64,000 bases of DNA. Origin: Roseovarius nubinhibens ISM. GTDB taxonomy: Bacteria; Pseudomonadota; Alphaproteobacteria; Rhodobacterales; Rhodobacteraceae. The stretch is from positions 1,000,966 to 1,064,965 of the forward strand of contig NZ_CH724156.1 of the NCBI RefSeq assembly GCF_000152625.1, given 5' to 3'. Made by a program: the position numbers and the translations under genes. Below are positions 8,304 through 17,123 of this stretch, in pieces. Below the pieces are notes generated by a model. The model ran no database searches, was not told the DNA's origin, and saw nothing but the letters and a program-made list of their open reading frames with translations. Positions within the stretch are counted from its first letter, which is position 1. Each line of letters starts with the position of its first letter.

Positions 8304-9416
8304 ATGTCCAAAGCTCCCAGCCCGACCACCGCCCCCAAGGGCCAGATGATGGCCGTCGTCACCACCGGCAATGGCGGCTATGACAAGCTCGACTACCGCC
8401 CCATGCCGATCCCGCAGCCCGGCCCCGGTGAGGTCCTCCTGCAGGTGCTGGCGGCGGGAATGAACAACACCGAAATCAACACCCGCCTTGGCTGGTATTC
8501 CTCCTCCGTGACCACCGACACCAGCGGTCAGGCCGACGCCCAAGAGACCCGCGCCGAGGACAAGGACGATGGCGGCTGGAACGGGGCCACCCCCTTCCCG
8601 ATCATCCAAGGCACCGATTGCTGTGGCCGCGTCGTGGCGCTCGGCCAAGGCGTCGACGCGGCGCTCATGGGCACCCGGGCGCTGGTCCGCGCCTGCATGC
8701 GGCCCAATGGCTATGAGGTGATGGACAACATCTGGATGGCCTCCGATTTCGACGGCGCCTTCGCGCAATTCGTCAAGGTCCCGGCCAGCGAGGTCTTTCC
8801 CGTCAGCTGCGACTGGTCCGATGCGGAACTGGCCACCATCCCCTGCGCCTATGGCACCGCCGAGAACATGCTGCATCGCGCGGGACTCGGCCCGGACGAC
8901 ACCGTGCTGGTCACCGGTGCCTCGGGCGGCGTCGGCTCGGCCACGGTCCAGCTCGCCCGCCGCCGTGGCGCCCGCGTCATCGCCATCACCAGCCCCTCCA
9001 AATCCGATCTGATCCGCGATCTCGGCGCCGATCAGGTCCTCTCACGCGACGCGGATCTGGTGGCGACCCTTGGCGAGATGTCCGTGAGCCTCGTGGTCGA
9101 CAATGTCGCCGGGCCGGGCTTTCCCACCATGCTCAAACTGCTAAAACGCGGCGGCCGCTATGTCTCGTCCGGCGCGATTGCCGGCCCGATGGTGAGCCTC
9201 GACATGCGCGACATGTATCTCAAGGACATCCGCCTCATCGGCACCACCGCCTGGGACGCGCCGGTCTTTGCCAACCTCATCTCCTATATCGAGGCGGGCG
9301 AAATCAGACCGCTGCTGGCCAAGACCTTCCCCCTCTCCGAGATCGTCACGGCGCAGAAGGAGTTTCTGCAGAAATCCCATGTCGGCAATTTCGTCCTGAT
9401 CCCGCCCGCGCCCTAG
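8304..9416 (+). CDS. zinc-independent MDR-family alcohol dehydrogenase / quinone oxidoreductase
   Basis: A medium-chain reductase of about 370 residues with an N-terminal GroES-like domain and a C-terminal Rossmann domain whose dinucleotide motif is VTGASGGVGSATVQLA. The structural zinc Cys cluster is missing, as in quinone oxidoreductase-type members. A DCCGRVVALG segment marks the catalytic-domain turn. The ATG at 8304 (MSKAPSP) has GAAAGG upstream and is preferred over the ATG at 8274, which would add ten residues. The substrate cannot be told from sequence. There is no operon partner; the next gene starts 53 bases on. Confidence 0.85.
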   Translation: MSKAPSPTTAPKGQMMAVVTTGNGGYDKLDYRPMPIPQPGPGEVLLQVLAAGMNNTEINTRLGWYSSSVTTDTSGQADAQETRAEDKDDGGWNGATPFPIIQGTDCCGRVVALGQGVDAALMGTRALVRACMRPNGYEVMDNIWMASDFDGAFAQFVKVPASEVFPVSCDWSDAELATIPCAYGTAENMLHRAGLGPDDTVLVTGASGGVGSATVQLARRRGARVIAITSPSKSDLIRDLGADQVLSRDADLVATLGEMSVSLVVDNVAGPGFPTMLKLLKRGGRYVSSGAIAGPMVSLDMRDMYLKDIRLIGTTAWDAPVFANLISYIEAGEIRPLLAKTFPLSEIVTAQKEFLQKSHVGNFVLIPPAP

Positions 9417-9469
9417 CCCGCCGAAAGCGACCCCCCTGTCGCAGACAGACGCGCAGGCCCGTCCCCCCC

Positions 9470-10369
9470 ATGGTCGCTTGGGGCATGACCATGATCGCCC
9501 CGCCTCTCGGCCCCGCCACCAACCTGCGCCTCATCGACATGCTGATGGGCGTGGCGGTGGCGATGGCCTGGGGGATGGGCTTTGTCTTTGCCAAGGCGGC
9601 GATCGGCTACTTCCCCCCGATCCTCCTGATGTCCTTCCGGTTCTTCGTGACCGCCCTGGCGCTGGTGTGGTTCGTGCGCATCCCCCGGGCGCATCTGGGA
9701 CGGCTGGCGCTCATCGCGCTGATCGCCTCGACGGTGCAATATTCGCTGACCTTCACCGGGCTCAAGGGGCTCGACGCTGGCGCGGCGGCGCTCATCGTAC
9801 AGCTCGAAGTGCCCTTCCTCGTCCTCATCGGCGCGCTGTTCTTGGGCGAAGCCCCGGGCTGGCGCAAATGGGCAGGCATCGCGCTGGCCTTTGTGGGCGT
9901 CTGGCAGATCGCCGGCGCGCCACAGATCGCGGCGGCCTGGATCTCGGTGCTGCTGGTCATCTCAGGCGCCTTTATCTGGGCCGTGGGACAGGCGATGATC
10001 CGGCGGCTCGACGGGATCGACGGGCTCACCGTCACCGCCTGGATCGCCGTCATGGCCGCGCCACAGCTCTTGGTCTCCTCGCTCATCTTCGAGACCGGGC
10101 AATGGGCGGCGATCACCGGCGCGGGCTGGGTGGTCTGGGTCGCGGTGGCCTATCTCGGGCTGATCATGACGGCGCTCGGTTATGGGCTCTGGTACACGCT
10201 GATCCGCCGCAACCCGGTGAGCCAGGTCGCGCCCTTCCTGCTGCTCCTGCCGCTCTCTGCGGTGCTGGGCGGCGTGCTCTTCCTCGGAGAAAGCCTCAGC
10301 TCCCAGGTGCTCGTTGGTGGCGCGCTGGTGGTCGGCGGCGTGGGCTTTATCCTCATCGGCCGCGACTGA
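9470..10369 (+). CDS. EamA/DMT-superfamily transporter
   Basis: An inner-membrane protein of 299 residues with ten predicted helices in two repeated EamA halves. The first starts at the GVAVAMAWGMGFVFAKAAIGY helix; the second has SGAFIWAVGQAMIRR. Drug/metabolite transporters of this kind export amino acids, purines or other metabolites; the substrate is not predictable. The ATGs at 9470, 9485 and 9491 are all possible starts. It is convergent with sdhB and separated from it by the sdh terminator. Confidence 0.85.
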   Translation: MVAWGMTMIAPPLGPATNLRLIDMLMGVAVAMAWGMGFVFAKAAIGYFPPILLMSFRFFVTALALVWFVRIPRAHLGRLALIALIASTVQYSLTFTGLKGLDAGAAALIVQLEVPFLVLIGALFLGEAPGWRKWAGIALAFVGVWQIAGAPQIAAAWISVLLVISGAFIWAVGQAMIRRLDGIDGLTVTAWIAVMAAPQLLVSSLIFETGQWAAITGAGWVVWVAVAYLGLIMTALGYGLWYTLIRRNPVSQVAPFLLLLPLSAVLGGVLFLGESLSSQVLVGGALVVGGVGFILIGRD

Positions 10370-10378
10370 GCCACAACG

Positions 10379-10404
10379 CAAAAGGACGGCCCCAAGGCCG
10401 CCCT
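10379..10404 (-). terminator. intrinsic terminator of the sdh operon
   Basis: On the minus strand AGGGCGGCC pairs with GGCCGTCCT (one mismatch) around a 4-base loop and is followed by TTTTGCG. It lies 34 bases past the sdhB stop. Confidence 0.7.
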
Positions 10405-10437
10405 GTCGCAAACTCATCCAGTCCCGGTGAGCCCGGA

Positions 10438-11217
10438 TCAGACCGCCCGTTCCACCATCAGCTTCTTGATATGCGCGATGGCCTTCGCCGGGTTGAGCCC
10501 CTTGGGGCAGGTCTTGGTGCAGTTCATGATCGTGTGGCAACGATAGAGCTTGAACGGATCTTCCAGATCGTCGAGCCGCTCGCCCGTCGCCTCGTCACGG
10601 CTGTCGATGATCCAGCGATAGGCATGCAAGAGCGCCGCCGGCCCGAGGTATTTGTCGCCATTCCACCAATAGCTCGGGCAGGAGGTCGAGCAGCTGGCGC
10701 ACATCACGCATTCATAGAGCCCGTCGAGCTTTTCGCGGTCCTCGATCGACTGTTTCCATTCCTTCGCCGGACGGTTCGTCTTGGTCTCGAGCCAGGGCAT
10801 GATGCTGGCATGCTGGGCGTAGAAATGGGTAAGATCGGGGATGAGGTCCCGGACCACCGGCATATGCGGCAGCGGATAGATCTTCACGTCGCCCTTGATC
10901 TCGTCCATGCCATAGATACAGGCCAGCGTGTTGATCCCGTCGATATTCATCGCGCAGGACCCACAGATCCCCTCGCGGCAGGACCGGCGGAAGGTGAGCG
11001 TCGGATCGATCTCGTTCTTGATCTTGATCAGCGCGTCGAGAACCATCGGGCCGCATTTGTCCATGTCGAGGAAATAGGTGTCGACACGCGGGTTCTGCCC
11101 GTCATCGGGGCTCCAGCGGTAAATCTGGAACTTGCGGATATTGGTCGCACCCTCCGGCTTGGGCCAGGTCTTGCCACGCGTGATGCGGGAGTTTTTGGGT
11201 AGGGTGAGTTGAACCAT
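10438..11217 (-). CDS. sdhB: succinate dehydrogenase iron-sulfur subunit
   Basis: A 259-residue electron-transfer subunit of complex II. The plant-type [2Fe-2S] ligands are C80, C85, C88 and C100. The C-terminal ferredoxin domain has C170, C173, C176 and C180, then C227, C233 and C237, for the [4Fe-4S] and [3Fe-4S] centres. Length and spacing are normal for alphaproteobacteria. It is the last gene of sdhC-sdhD-sdhA-(two lipoproteins)-sdhB and is followed by a terminator. Confidence 0.97.
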   Translation of the reverse strand: MVQLTLPKNSRITRGKTWPKPEGATNIRKFQIYRWSPDDGQNPRVDTYFLDMDKCGPMVLDALIKIKNEIDPTLTFRRSCREGICGSCAMNIDGINTLACIYGMDEIKGDVKIYPLPHMPVVRDLIPDLTHFYAQHASIMPWLETKTNRPAKEWKQSIEDREKLDGLYECVMCASCSTSCPSYWWNGDKYLGPAALLHAYRWIIDSRDEATGERLDDLEDPFKLYRCHTIMNCTKTCPKGLNPAKAIAHIKKLMVERAV

Positions 11218-11232
11218 TTCCTAGTCTCCGTC

Positions 11233-11553
11233 TCAGCCGCCCAGCATCGTGATGCTGTTCTGGGCGATACATTTCACGGCCTCGGGGCGCTGGGCAATGA
11301 CCAGAACCTCTTCGATCGTGGATTGGGTGATCCCCGCGACGGATGCCGCGGCGAAGTTCAGAATTTCCTTGGCCGAGGCCGCATCGATGATGCAATCGGT
11401 GACCGGCGCCGCGTTGACCCCGGGCAGCCGTTCGGACACCACGCGGTTGACCACGGTCTTGGCCCGGTCGCGCGCCAGATTGTCCGCCGCGTCATTGGTC
11501 GCCGCACAGCCCGTCAGCGCCAGAGCGCCCGCAAGAATAAGCCCGCGTATCAT
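11233..11553 (-). CDS. small lipoprotein in the sdh operon (second)
   Basis: A 106-residue protein with a lipoprotein signal: a hydrophobic N-terminus ending in the lipobox LTGC (Cys16). The mature part is Ala-rich with two more Cys residues (near 54 and 95), so a disulfide is possible. Its ATG at 11553 overlaps the stop of the preceding lipoprotein gene (ATGA), and sdhB follows after 15 bases. The tight packing implies co-translation with succinate dehydrogenase. I do not recognise a family; an envelope role is inferred only from the lipobox. Confidence 0.8.
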   Translation of the reverse strand: MIRGLILAGALALTGCAATNDAADNLARDRAKTVVNRVVSERLPGVNAAPVTDCIIDAASAKEILNFAAASVAGITQSTIEEVLVIAQRPEAVKCIAQNSITMLGG

Positions 11554-11840
11554 ATGCGTCTCCTCTGCGCCGCGAGACAGGCATTGGCCTTGTCCGCCTG
11601 ATCCGAGGACACGCCCCGCCCCGGTTGCACCGTGACGATGGCATAGCCCTGATCGTAGAACACTTCGGTGTCGAATTCGCCGTTGATCCCGGCCTTGACG
11701 GCGCAGCCCTCCACATGCTCGGTCGGCCCACCCGTCTTGGGCGGCTCGGCCACAGGATACACCTGCGGCCCGCCCATCTGGCACGCGGCCAGAGAGGACA
11801 GAACTGGGGCCAAACCCAACAAGGTGAGCGCTGCTCGCAT
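11550..11840 (-). CDS. small lipoprotein in the sdh operon (first)
   Basis: A 96-residue protein with a signal peptide ending in lipobox LAAC (Cys20). The mature part holds two further Cys (near 46 and 88) and a short beta-rich FDTEVFYDQGYAIVTVQPG segment. The ATG at 11840 shares its A with the sdhA TGA stop, and its own stop overlaps the next lipoprotein's start. No homologous function is known to me. The arrangement sdhA-lipoprotein-lipoprotein-sdhB is the notable point. Confidence 0.78.
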   Translation of the reverse strand: MRAALTLLGLAPVLSSLAACQMGGPQVYPVAEPPKTGGPTEHVEGCAVKAGINGEFDTEVFYDQGYAIVTVQPGRGVSSDQADKANACLAAQRRRI

Positions 11841-13645
11841 CAGAAGGTCCGCTCTTTCGGGGCGATCTTCTTGAGGCTGATGCCGCCCGATTTCTCGTCG
11901 GTCAGCGGGTCTTCGACCACCGGGCGATAGCTCAGCGCAACCTCGGTGTCCTCGACCCGCGCCACCGAATGCACGCGCCAGTTTTCGTCGTCGCGGCTGG
12001 TGAAATCCTCATGCGCATGGGCGCCACGGCTTTCCTTGCGGGCCTCGGCCCCGTGGATCGTCGCCAGCGCATTGGGCATCAGGTTGGTCAGCTCAAGCGT
12101 CTCCATCAGGTCGCTGTTCCACACCAGCGTGCGGTCGGTGACCTTGAGATCGCCCATCTTGCCCGCGATGGCGGTCATCTTCTCGACCCCCTCGGCCAGC
12201 GTTTTCGAGGTCCGGAACACGGCTGCATCTTCCTGCATCGTCTTCTGCATCTCGAGCCGCAGCTCGGCGGTCGGGATCGCCCCATCGGCATGACGCAAGC
12301 CGTCGAAACGGGCAAAGGCCTTGTCCACCTGCGCCAGGTTGGTCGCAGGCACGGCCGTGTCGGGATCGACAACCTTGCCCGCCCGGATCGCGGCGGCGCG
12401 GCCAAAGACCACGAGATCGATGAGCGAGTTGGACCCGAGACGGTTCGCCCCATGCACGCTTGCACAGCCCGCCTCGCCCACGGCCATCAGCCCCGGCACG
12501 ATGGCGTTCGGATCGTCCTTGGTCGGGTTCACCACCTCGCCCCAATAGTTGGTCGGAATACCACCCATGTTGTAATGCACGGTCGGCAGCACCGGGATCG
12601 GCTCTTTGGTGACATCGACACCGGCAAAGATGCGGGCGCTTTCCGAAATCCCCGGCAGCCGCAGCTGCAGCGCCTCGGGCGGCAGATGGCTCAGGTTGAG
12701 ATGGATGTGATCGCCATGCTCGCCAACACCACGGCCCTCACGGATTTCCATGGTCATCGAGCGGCTCACATAATCGCGCGGCGCGAGGTCTTTGTACTGG
12801 GGCGCATAGCGCTCCATGAACCGTTCGCCTTCGGAGTTGGTGAGATAGCCGCCTTCGCCGCGCGCCCCTTCGGTGATGAGACAGCCCGACCCATAGATGC
12901 CGGTCGGGTGGAATTGCACGAATTCCATATCCTGAAGTGGCAGCCCCGCACGGGCCACCATACCGCCACCGTCGCCGGTGCAGGTATGGGCCGAGGTGGC
13001 GCTGAAATAGGCCCGGCCATAGCCGCCGGTGGCGAGCACCACCATCTTGGCGTTGAACACATGCATCGTGCCATCGTCGAGCTTCCAGCAGACGACACCG
13101 GTGCAGGCGCCATCGTCGGACATGATGAGATCAATGGCGAAATACTCGATATAGAACTCGGCCTTCTGCTTGAGGCTTTGCCCATAGAGCGTGTGCAGGA
13201 TCGCGTGACCGGTCCGGTCGGCGGCGGCACAGGTGCGCTGCACCGGCGGGCCTTCCCCGAATTCGGTGGTGTGGCCGCCAAAGGGACGCTGATAGATCTT
13301 GCCCTCTTCGGTGCGCGAAAACGGCACGCCGTAATGTTCGAGCTCATACACCGCCTTGGGCGCTTCGCGGGCGAGATATTCCATCGCATCCGTATCGCCG
13401 AGCCAGTCCGAGCCCTTGACCGTGTCATACATATGCCACTGCCAATTGTCCGGCCCCATGTTGCCAAGGCTCGCGGCAATGCCGCCCTGCGCGGCCACGG
13501 TATGCGACCGGGTCGGGAAAACCTTGGTCACACAGGCCGTACGCAGACCTTGTTCCGCCATGCCCAGTGTCGCCCGCAAACCGGCGCCACCGGCCCCGAC
13601 GACCACGACGTCATACTCATGCGTCTCGTATTCGTAAGCAGCCAT
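11840..13645 (-). CDS. sdhA: succinate dehydrogenase flavoprotein subunit
   Basis: A 601-residue catalytic subunit of complex II that oxidises succinate to fumarate. The FAD-binding GAGGAG motif is at 17-22 and the covalent FAD attachment His48 lies in [10 protein letters not shown]. The substrate loop with HPTGIYGSG is present, as is the C-terminal [11 protein letters not shown] segment. Full length. It follows sdhD by 17 bases and overlaps a lipoprotein gene at its 3' end. Confidence 0.97.
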   Translation of the reverse strand: MAAYEYETHEYDVVVVGAGGAGLRATLGMAEQGLRTACVTKVFPTRSHTVAAQGGIAASLGNMGPDNWQWHMYDTVKGSDWLGDTDAMEYLAREAPKAVYELEHYGVPFSRTEEGKIYQRPFGGHTTEFGEGPPVQRTCAAADRTGHAILHTLYGQSLKQKAEFYIEYFAIDLIMSDDGACTGVVCWKLDDGTMHVFNAKMVVLATGGYGRAYFSATSAHTCTGDGGGMVARAGLPLQDMEFVQFHPTGIYGSGCLITEGARGEGGYLTNSEGERFMERYAPQYKDLAPRDYVSRSMTMEIREGRGVGEHGDHIHLNLSHLPPEALQLRLPGISESARIFAGVDVTKEPIPVLPTVHYNMGGIPTNYWGEVVNPTKDDPNAIVPGLMAVGEAGCASVHGANRLGSNSLIDLVVFGRAAAIRAGKVVDPDTAVPATNLAQVDKAFARFDGLRHADGAIPTAELRLEMQKTMQEDAAVFRTSKTLAEGVEKMTAIAGKMGDLKVTDRTLVWNSDLMETLELTNLMPNALATIHGAEARKESRGAHAHEDFTSRDDENWRVHSVARVEDTEVALSYRPVVEDPLTDEKSGGISLKKIAPKERTF

Positions 13646-13662
13646 TCGTTATGTCTCCGGTC

Positions 13663-14034
13663 TCAAAGGGCGATTTTGGCGATGGCGAAGAGGCCCGCGG
13701 CCATGGCACCATAGCTCAACAGGGTCAGCGCCATGATGCAGATCTTCTGCGCCGTGCCATGCACGTAATCCTCAAGCATGATCTGCGCGCCATCGCGGAA
13801 ATGCTTGAACCCCACGATGATCGTGAGCGCGGCGACAAGCGCCGGGAAGGGCCGGGCGAAATAGGCGACCACCTCGGCATGCGGCGCGCCGAGCATCGGC
13901 CCAAAGGTAAAGATGAACAACGGCACCAGCACGAGAAGCCCCGCGCTCGACAGTTTCATCGCCCAGAAGTGATGCACACCGGACTTGGCAGAGCCAAGGC
14001 CGACAGCGCGCTTGCGGTCAGTCAGGTAACGCAT
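13663..14034 (-). CDS. sdhD: succinate dehydrogenase membrane anchor subunit SdhD
   Basis: A 123-residue protein with three membrane helices and the SdhD pattern HFWAMKLSSAGLLVLVPLFIF in the first third. FKHFRDGAQIMLEDYVHG in helix 2 contains the His/Asp/Tyr positions used for heme and quinone contact. It sits 10 bases downstream of sdhC and anchors SdhAB to the inner membrane. Confidence 0.93.
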   Translation of the reverse strand: MRYLTDRKRAVGLGSAKSGVHHFWAMKLSSAGLLVLVPLFIFTFGPMLGAPHAEVVAYFARPFPALVAALTIIVGFKHFRDGAQIMLEDYVHGTAQKICIMALTLLSYGAMAAGLFAIAKIAL

Positions 14035-14044
14035 GGCTGGCCCC

Positions 14045-14428
14045 TCAGATGATGATGATGGTGAGAATGGTCAGCACGACCGATCCCGCGATGACCGACC
14101 AGCCGAGCATCTCGGCCCGCTCCAGTTCGAGCATCAAGGCATTGTCCCAGATCAGGTGCCGCACGCCCGCCAGCAGGTGATACCACAGCGCCCAGAGCGA
14201 TCCGACCATGATCAGATCCCCGAGGAAACTGGTGACGATCCCGTCAACGGTGGCGAAATACTCCGGCCCCGTCGCCGCCGCGAGAAACCACCAGACCATG
14301 AGCAGCGCCCCCAGCAACAGCGCGTTGCCGGTGATCCGCGTCAGGATCGATGTCATCGAGGTCAGTTGCGGCCGATAGATCGTCAGGTGGGGTGAAAGCG
14401 GGCGGTCGCCCCTGTTCACATCTGCCAT
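14045..14428 (-). CDS. sdhC: succinate dehydrogenase cytochrome b556 subunit SdhC
   Basis: A 127-residue membrane subunit with three helices. The N-terminal RPLSPHLTIYRPQLTSMTSILTRITG is the classic SdhC start and contributes to the quinone site. H84 in WYHLLAGVRHLIWD is the heme b ligand. The ATG at 14428 has GGAGG upstream. It is the first gene of the sdh operon; the paired GTGATCAC operator lies 132-173 bases upstream. Confidence 0.95.
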   Translation of the reverse strand: MADVNRGDRPLSPHLTIYRPQLTSMTSILTRITGNALLLGALLMVWWFLAAATGPEYFATVDGIVTSFLGDLIMVGSLWALWYHLLAGVRHLIWDNALMLELERAEMLGWSVIAGSVVLTILTIIII

Positions 14429-14559
14429 GATGTCGCGTCCTCCAGGCTTGGTGATGCGAGGCAGGCCTCCTGCGCCGCGTCAGTTGCCCCTTTTTAACGT
14501 GGCAGAACGGATTGCACAGGGGAAATAAGCGGATTATGCGGCCAATTGCCGACAAATCC

Positions 14560-14601
14560 ACATCTTGTGATCACACTTTCTTTCTCGTGATCACAAGATG
14601 T
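14560..14601. promoter_or_regulatory. paired GTGATCAC operator upstream of sdhC
   Basis: A perfect 15-bp inverted repeat (ACATCTTGTGATCAC at 14560-14574 with its complement at 14587-14601) around a 12-base pyrimidine-rich centre. Each arm contains the self-palindrome GTGATCAC, at 14567-14574 and 14587-14594, exactly 20 bases apart. The same pair recurs upstream of sucC. The core with flanks, TTGTGATCAC(A), resembles the TTGT-N4-ACAA layout of GntR-family sites. It lies 132-173 bases upstream of the sdhC ATG. Confidence 0.75.
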
Positions 14602-14624
14602 CATCACAAATGGCGAAATCCGCC

Positions 14625-15647
14625 TCAGACCACGGGCGGCGGCCCGAGCGAGTCGCGCAGCCGCAGCTCTGTGGCCAGCGGCGCCGGCCGTGGCCGCATG
14701 GATTGTTCAACCATTTCAACAAGACAGCGCGCCGCGAGCCGCCCCATCTCCTGATGCGGCACATGCACCGTGGTGAGCGCCGGCGTGACCAGCGTCGCCA
14801 GCTCGAGATCGTCAAACCCGGTGATCGAGACATCCTCCGGCACCCGCAGCCCGAGCGCCCGCGCCTGACGGATCGCCCCCGCCGCCAAAACATCATTGCC
14901 GCACAGAACCGCCGTCGGCGGCGTCTCGCCCTGCATCAATCGCGCAAGTGCCGCGCCGCCCTCGTCCAGCCCATAGCGCGTCTCGATGACCCGAAGCCCC
15001 GTTCCGAGCCCCGCCGCCCCCAGCGCATCGCGCAGCCCCTCAAGCCGCGCCCTTGCCCGGTCATTATGCGCCACCGGCGCGCTGATCATCGCCACCCGCC
15101 GATGCCCGAGGCGCAGCACCTCCTCCGCCAGCCCCCGCATCGCCGCGCGATTGTCGAACCCCACCGTCGGCAGCGCCGCCTCCGCCCCATAGGTCCAGGC
15201 CACCACCGCCGGCAGGCCGCGCTGCGCCAGAAACGCGGTGAGCGTCTCGGCCCGCTCCAACCCGATGAGCAACAGCCCATCCGCCCCCCGCGCCGCCAGC
15301 GCCCGCGCCTGCTCTTCCTCGAGATCGGCCCGATAGGATGAACTCGCCACCAAGAGCTGATAGCCCAGCCGCCGCGCCTCTTCCTGAAACGCCTGCAGAC
15401 CGCGGGCAAAGATCGCATTGGCCATGGTCGGAATGATCGCGCCGATCGTGTTGGTGCGCCGCGCCACCATCGCCCGCGCCCCGAAATTCGGCAGATAGCC
15501 CAGCTCGCGCACCGCCTCCAGCACCCGCACCCGCGTGCGTTCCACCACCTTGTCCGGCGCGTTGAGACAGCGCGACACTGTGGCCGTCGACACCCCGGCC
15601 ATCCGGGCGACATCTTCGAGCGTGGGGTTGGGCGGGACATCTGTCAT
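14625..15647 (-). CDS. LacI-family transcriptional regulator
   Basis: A 340-residue repressor/activator. The N-terminal helix-turn-helix is TLEDVARMAGVSTATVSRCLN (about 9-29), with the hinge helix near 50-60, followed by a periplasmic-binding-protein-like sensor domain (TNTIGAIIPTMANAIFARGLQ to VSITGFDDLELATLVTPALTTV). Divergently transcribed from the hpsN-like operon, with paired LacI-type operators between. It most likely controls that operon and itself; the inducer is unknown. GntR/IdnR-like sugar-acid regulators share this domain layout. Confidence 0.9.
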   Translation of the reverse strand: MTDVPPNPTLEDVARMAGVSTATVSRCLNAPDKVVERTRVRVLEAVRELGYLPNFGARAMVARRTNTIGAIIPTMANAIFARGLQAFQEEARRLGYQLLVASSSYRADLEEEQARALAARGADGLLLIGLERAETLTAFLAQRGLPAVVAWTYGAEAALPTVGFDNRAAMRGLAEEVLRLGHRRVAMISAPVAHNDRARARLEGLRDALGAAGLGTGLRVIETRYGLDEGGAALARLMQGETPPTAVLCGNDVLAAGAIRQARALGLRVPEDVSITGFDDLELATLVTPALTTVHVPHQEMGRLAARCLVEMVEQSMRPRPAPLATELRLRDSLGPPPVV

Positions 15648-15707
15648 GGGCGCACTCTAATCTGTCGCGGCAGCAGACGCCAGATCGGGCCCGCCGCGCA
15701 TGGCACA

Positions 15708-15748
15708 AATGTAAGCGCTTGCAATAACGCCATGCAAGCGCTTACATT
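15708..15748. promoter_or_regulatory. paired LacI-type operators between the regulator and hpsN
   Basis: A perfect 16-bp inverted repeat (AATGTAAGCGCTTGCA at 15708-15723 with its complement at 15733-15748) and a 9-base centre. Each arm is itself a near-palindrome with core AAGCGCTT, as in LacI-family operators with a central CG step. The cores are 24 bases apart. Located between the divergent starts at 15647 and 15816. Confidence 0.8.
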
Positions 15749-15815
15749 GCCTCTCAAGAGATTCTCCCGCGGCACCCCGCCCGGCCCCCGAAACCCCTTT
15801 GCGACAGGATCCCCC

Positions 15816-17123
15816 ATGGCCCGTGACTATCTGAAAAAAGCTCATCTCACCTCGCGCTCCGATGCCTCGGACGTGCATGACACGGTCCGCAAGATCCTCG
15901 CCGACATCGAAGCGGGCGGCGATCAGGCCGCCCTCGACTATGCAGCGAAATTCGACAAATACGACGGCAACGTGATGCTCACCGCCGAGGAAATCGACGC
16001 CGCCTGCGCCCTCGTCCCGGAAAAGCTCAAGGCCGACATCCGCTTTGCCCATGACAATGTGAAACGCTTTGCCGAGCAGCAGAAATCGACCGTCGCCAAT
16101 GTCGAATATGAGATCGTGCCGGGGGTGATTGCCGGGCAAAAGGCGATCCCCGTCGATGCGGCAGGCTGTTACGCGCCGGGCGGGCGCTATTCCCACGTCG
16201 CCAGCGCCATCATGACCGTGACCACCGCCAAGGTCGCAGGCTGCAAACATATCACCGCCTGCTCGCCGCCGCGCCCCGGCGTCGGCGTGAACCCGGCCAT
16301 CGTCTATGCCGCCCATATCTGCGGTGCGGACAAAATCATGGCCATGGGCGGGGTGCAGGCCATCGCCGCGATGACCTTCGGCCTCTTCGGCCTGCCCAAG
16401 GCCAATATCCTCGTCGGCCCCGGCAATCAGTTCGTCGCCGAAGCCAAGCGCATCCTCTTTGGCCGCGTCGGCATCGACATGATCGCCGGCCCGACCGACA
16501 GTCTCATCCTCGCCGACAAGACCGCCGACCCCCATATCGTCGCCACCGATCTGGTGAGCCAGGCCGAACATGGCTACAACTCGCCGGTCTGGCTGGTCAC
16601 CGATGACCGCGCCCTGGCCGAGGATGTCATGGCCCGCGTGCCCGCGCTGATCGACGACCTGCCCGAGGTCAACCGCGACAATGCCGCCGCCGCATGGCGC
16701 GACTATGCCGAGGTGATCCTCTGCGCCGACCGCGAGGAAATGGCCGCAACCTCCGACGATTACGCCCCCGAACATCTCACGGTGCAGGCCGAGGATCTCG
16801 ACTGGTGGCTCGACCGGCTGACCTGCTACGGCTCGCTCTTCCTCGGCGAAGAGACCACCGTCTCCTATGGCGACAAGGCCACCGGCACCAACCACGTGCT
16901 GCCGACCTCCGGCGCGGCGAGCTATACCGGCGGGCTCTCGGTCCATAAATACATGAAGATCGTAACCTGGCAGCGCGCCACCCGCACGGGCTCCAAACCC
17001 ATCGCCGAGGCCACCGCCCGCATCTCGCGCCTCGAAGGGATGGAGGGCCACGCCCGCGCCGCCGATGTGCGCCTCGCCAAGTATTTCCCCGACGAAACCT
17101 TCGATCTGACCGCCCATGGCTGA
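15816..17123 (+). CDS. hpsN: HpsN-like sulfopropanediol 3-dehydrogenase (histidinol dehydrogenase family)
   Basis: A 435-residue zinc- and NAD-dependent enzyme of the HisD fold. Predicted zinc ligands include Q249 and H252 (SQAEHG); the general acid/base pair is E319/H320 in the APEHL motif. The sequence resembles the roseobacter HpsN type (a start like MARDYLKKAHLTSRSDASDVHDTVRKIL, SYGDKATGTNHVLPTSGAASYTGG), which oxidises 2,3-dihydroxypropane-1-sulfonate to sulfolactate. No histidine genes are nearby, and it is followed by an SDR and a zinc dehydrogenase, as in hpsNOP. ATG at 15816 with AGGA upstream. A biosynthetic HisD is the alternative, less likely by context. Confidence 0.75.
   Translation: MARDYLKKAHLTSRSDASDVHDTVRKILADIEAGGDQAALDYAAKFDKYDGNVMLTAEEIDAACALVPEKLKADIRFAHDNVKRFAEQQKSTVANVEYEIVPGVIAGQKAIPVDAAGCYAPGGRYSHVASAIMTVTTAKVAGCKHITACSPPRPGVGVNPAIVYAAHICGADKIMAMGGVQAIAAMTFGLFGLPKANILVGPGNQFVAEAKRILFGRVGIDMIAGPTDSLILADKTADPHIVATDLVSQAEHGYNSPVWLVTDDRALAEDVMARVPALIDDLPEVNRDNAAAAWRDYAEVILCADREEMAATSDDYAPEHLTVQAEDLDWWLDRLTCYGSLFLGEETTVSYGDKATGTNHVLPTSGAASYTGGLSVHKYMKIVTWQRATRTGSKPIAEATARISRLEGMEGHARAADVRLAKYFPDETFDLTAHG

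Noticed and set aside
9478-11202. A 574-codon + strand frame running from the EamA gene across sdhB
   Set aside because: Out of frame with EamA and antisense to sdhB; it crosses a terminator and has random-like Arg/Gly-rich composition.
15816-17123. Biosynthetic histidinol dehydrogenase (hisD)
   Set aside because: No other his gene is linked, the gene is under LacI control with two unrelated dehydrogenases, and the sequence looks like the HpsN subgroup. Not fully excluded.
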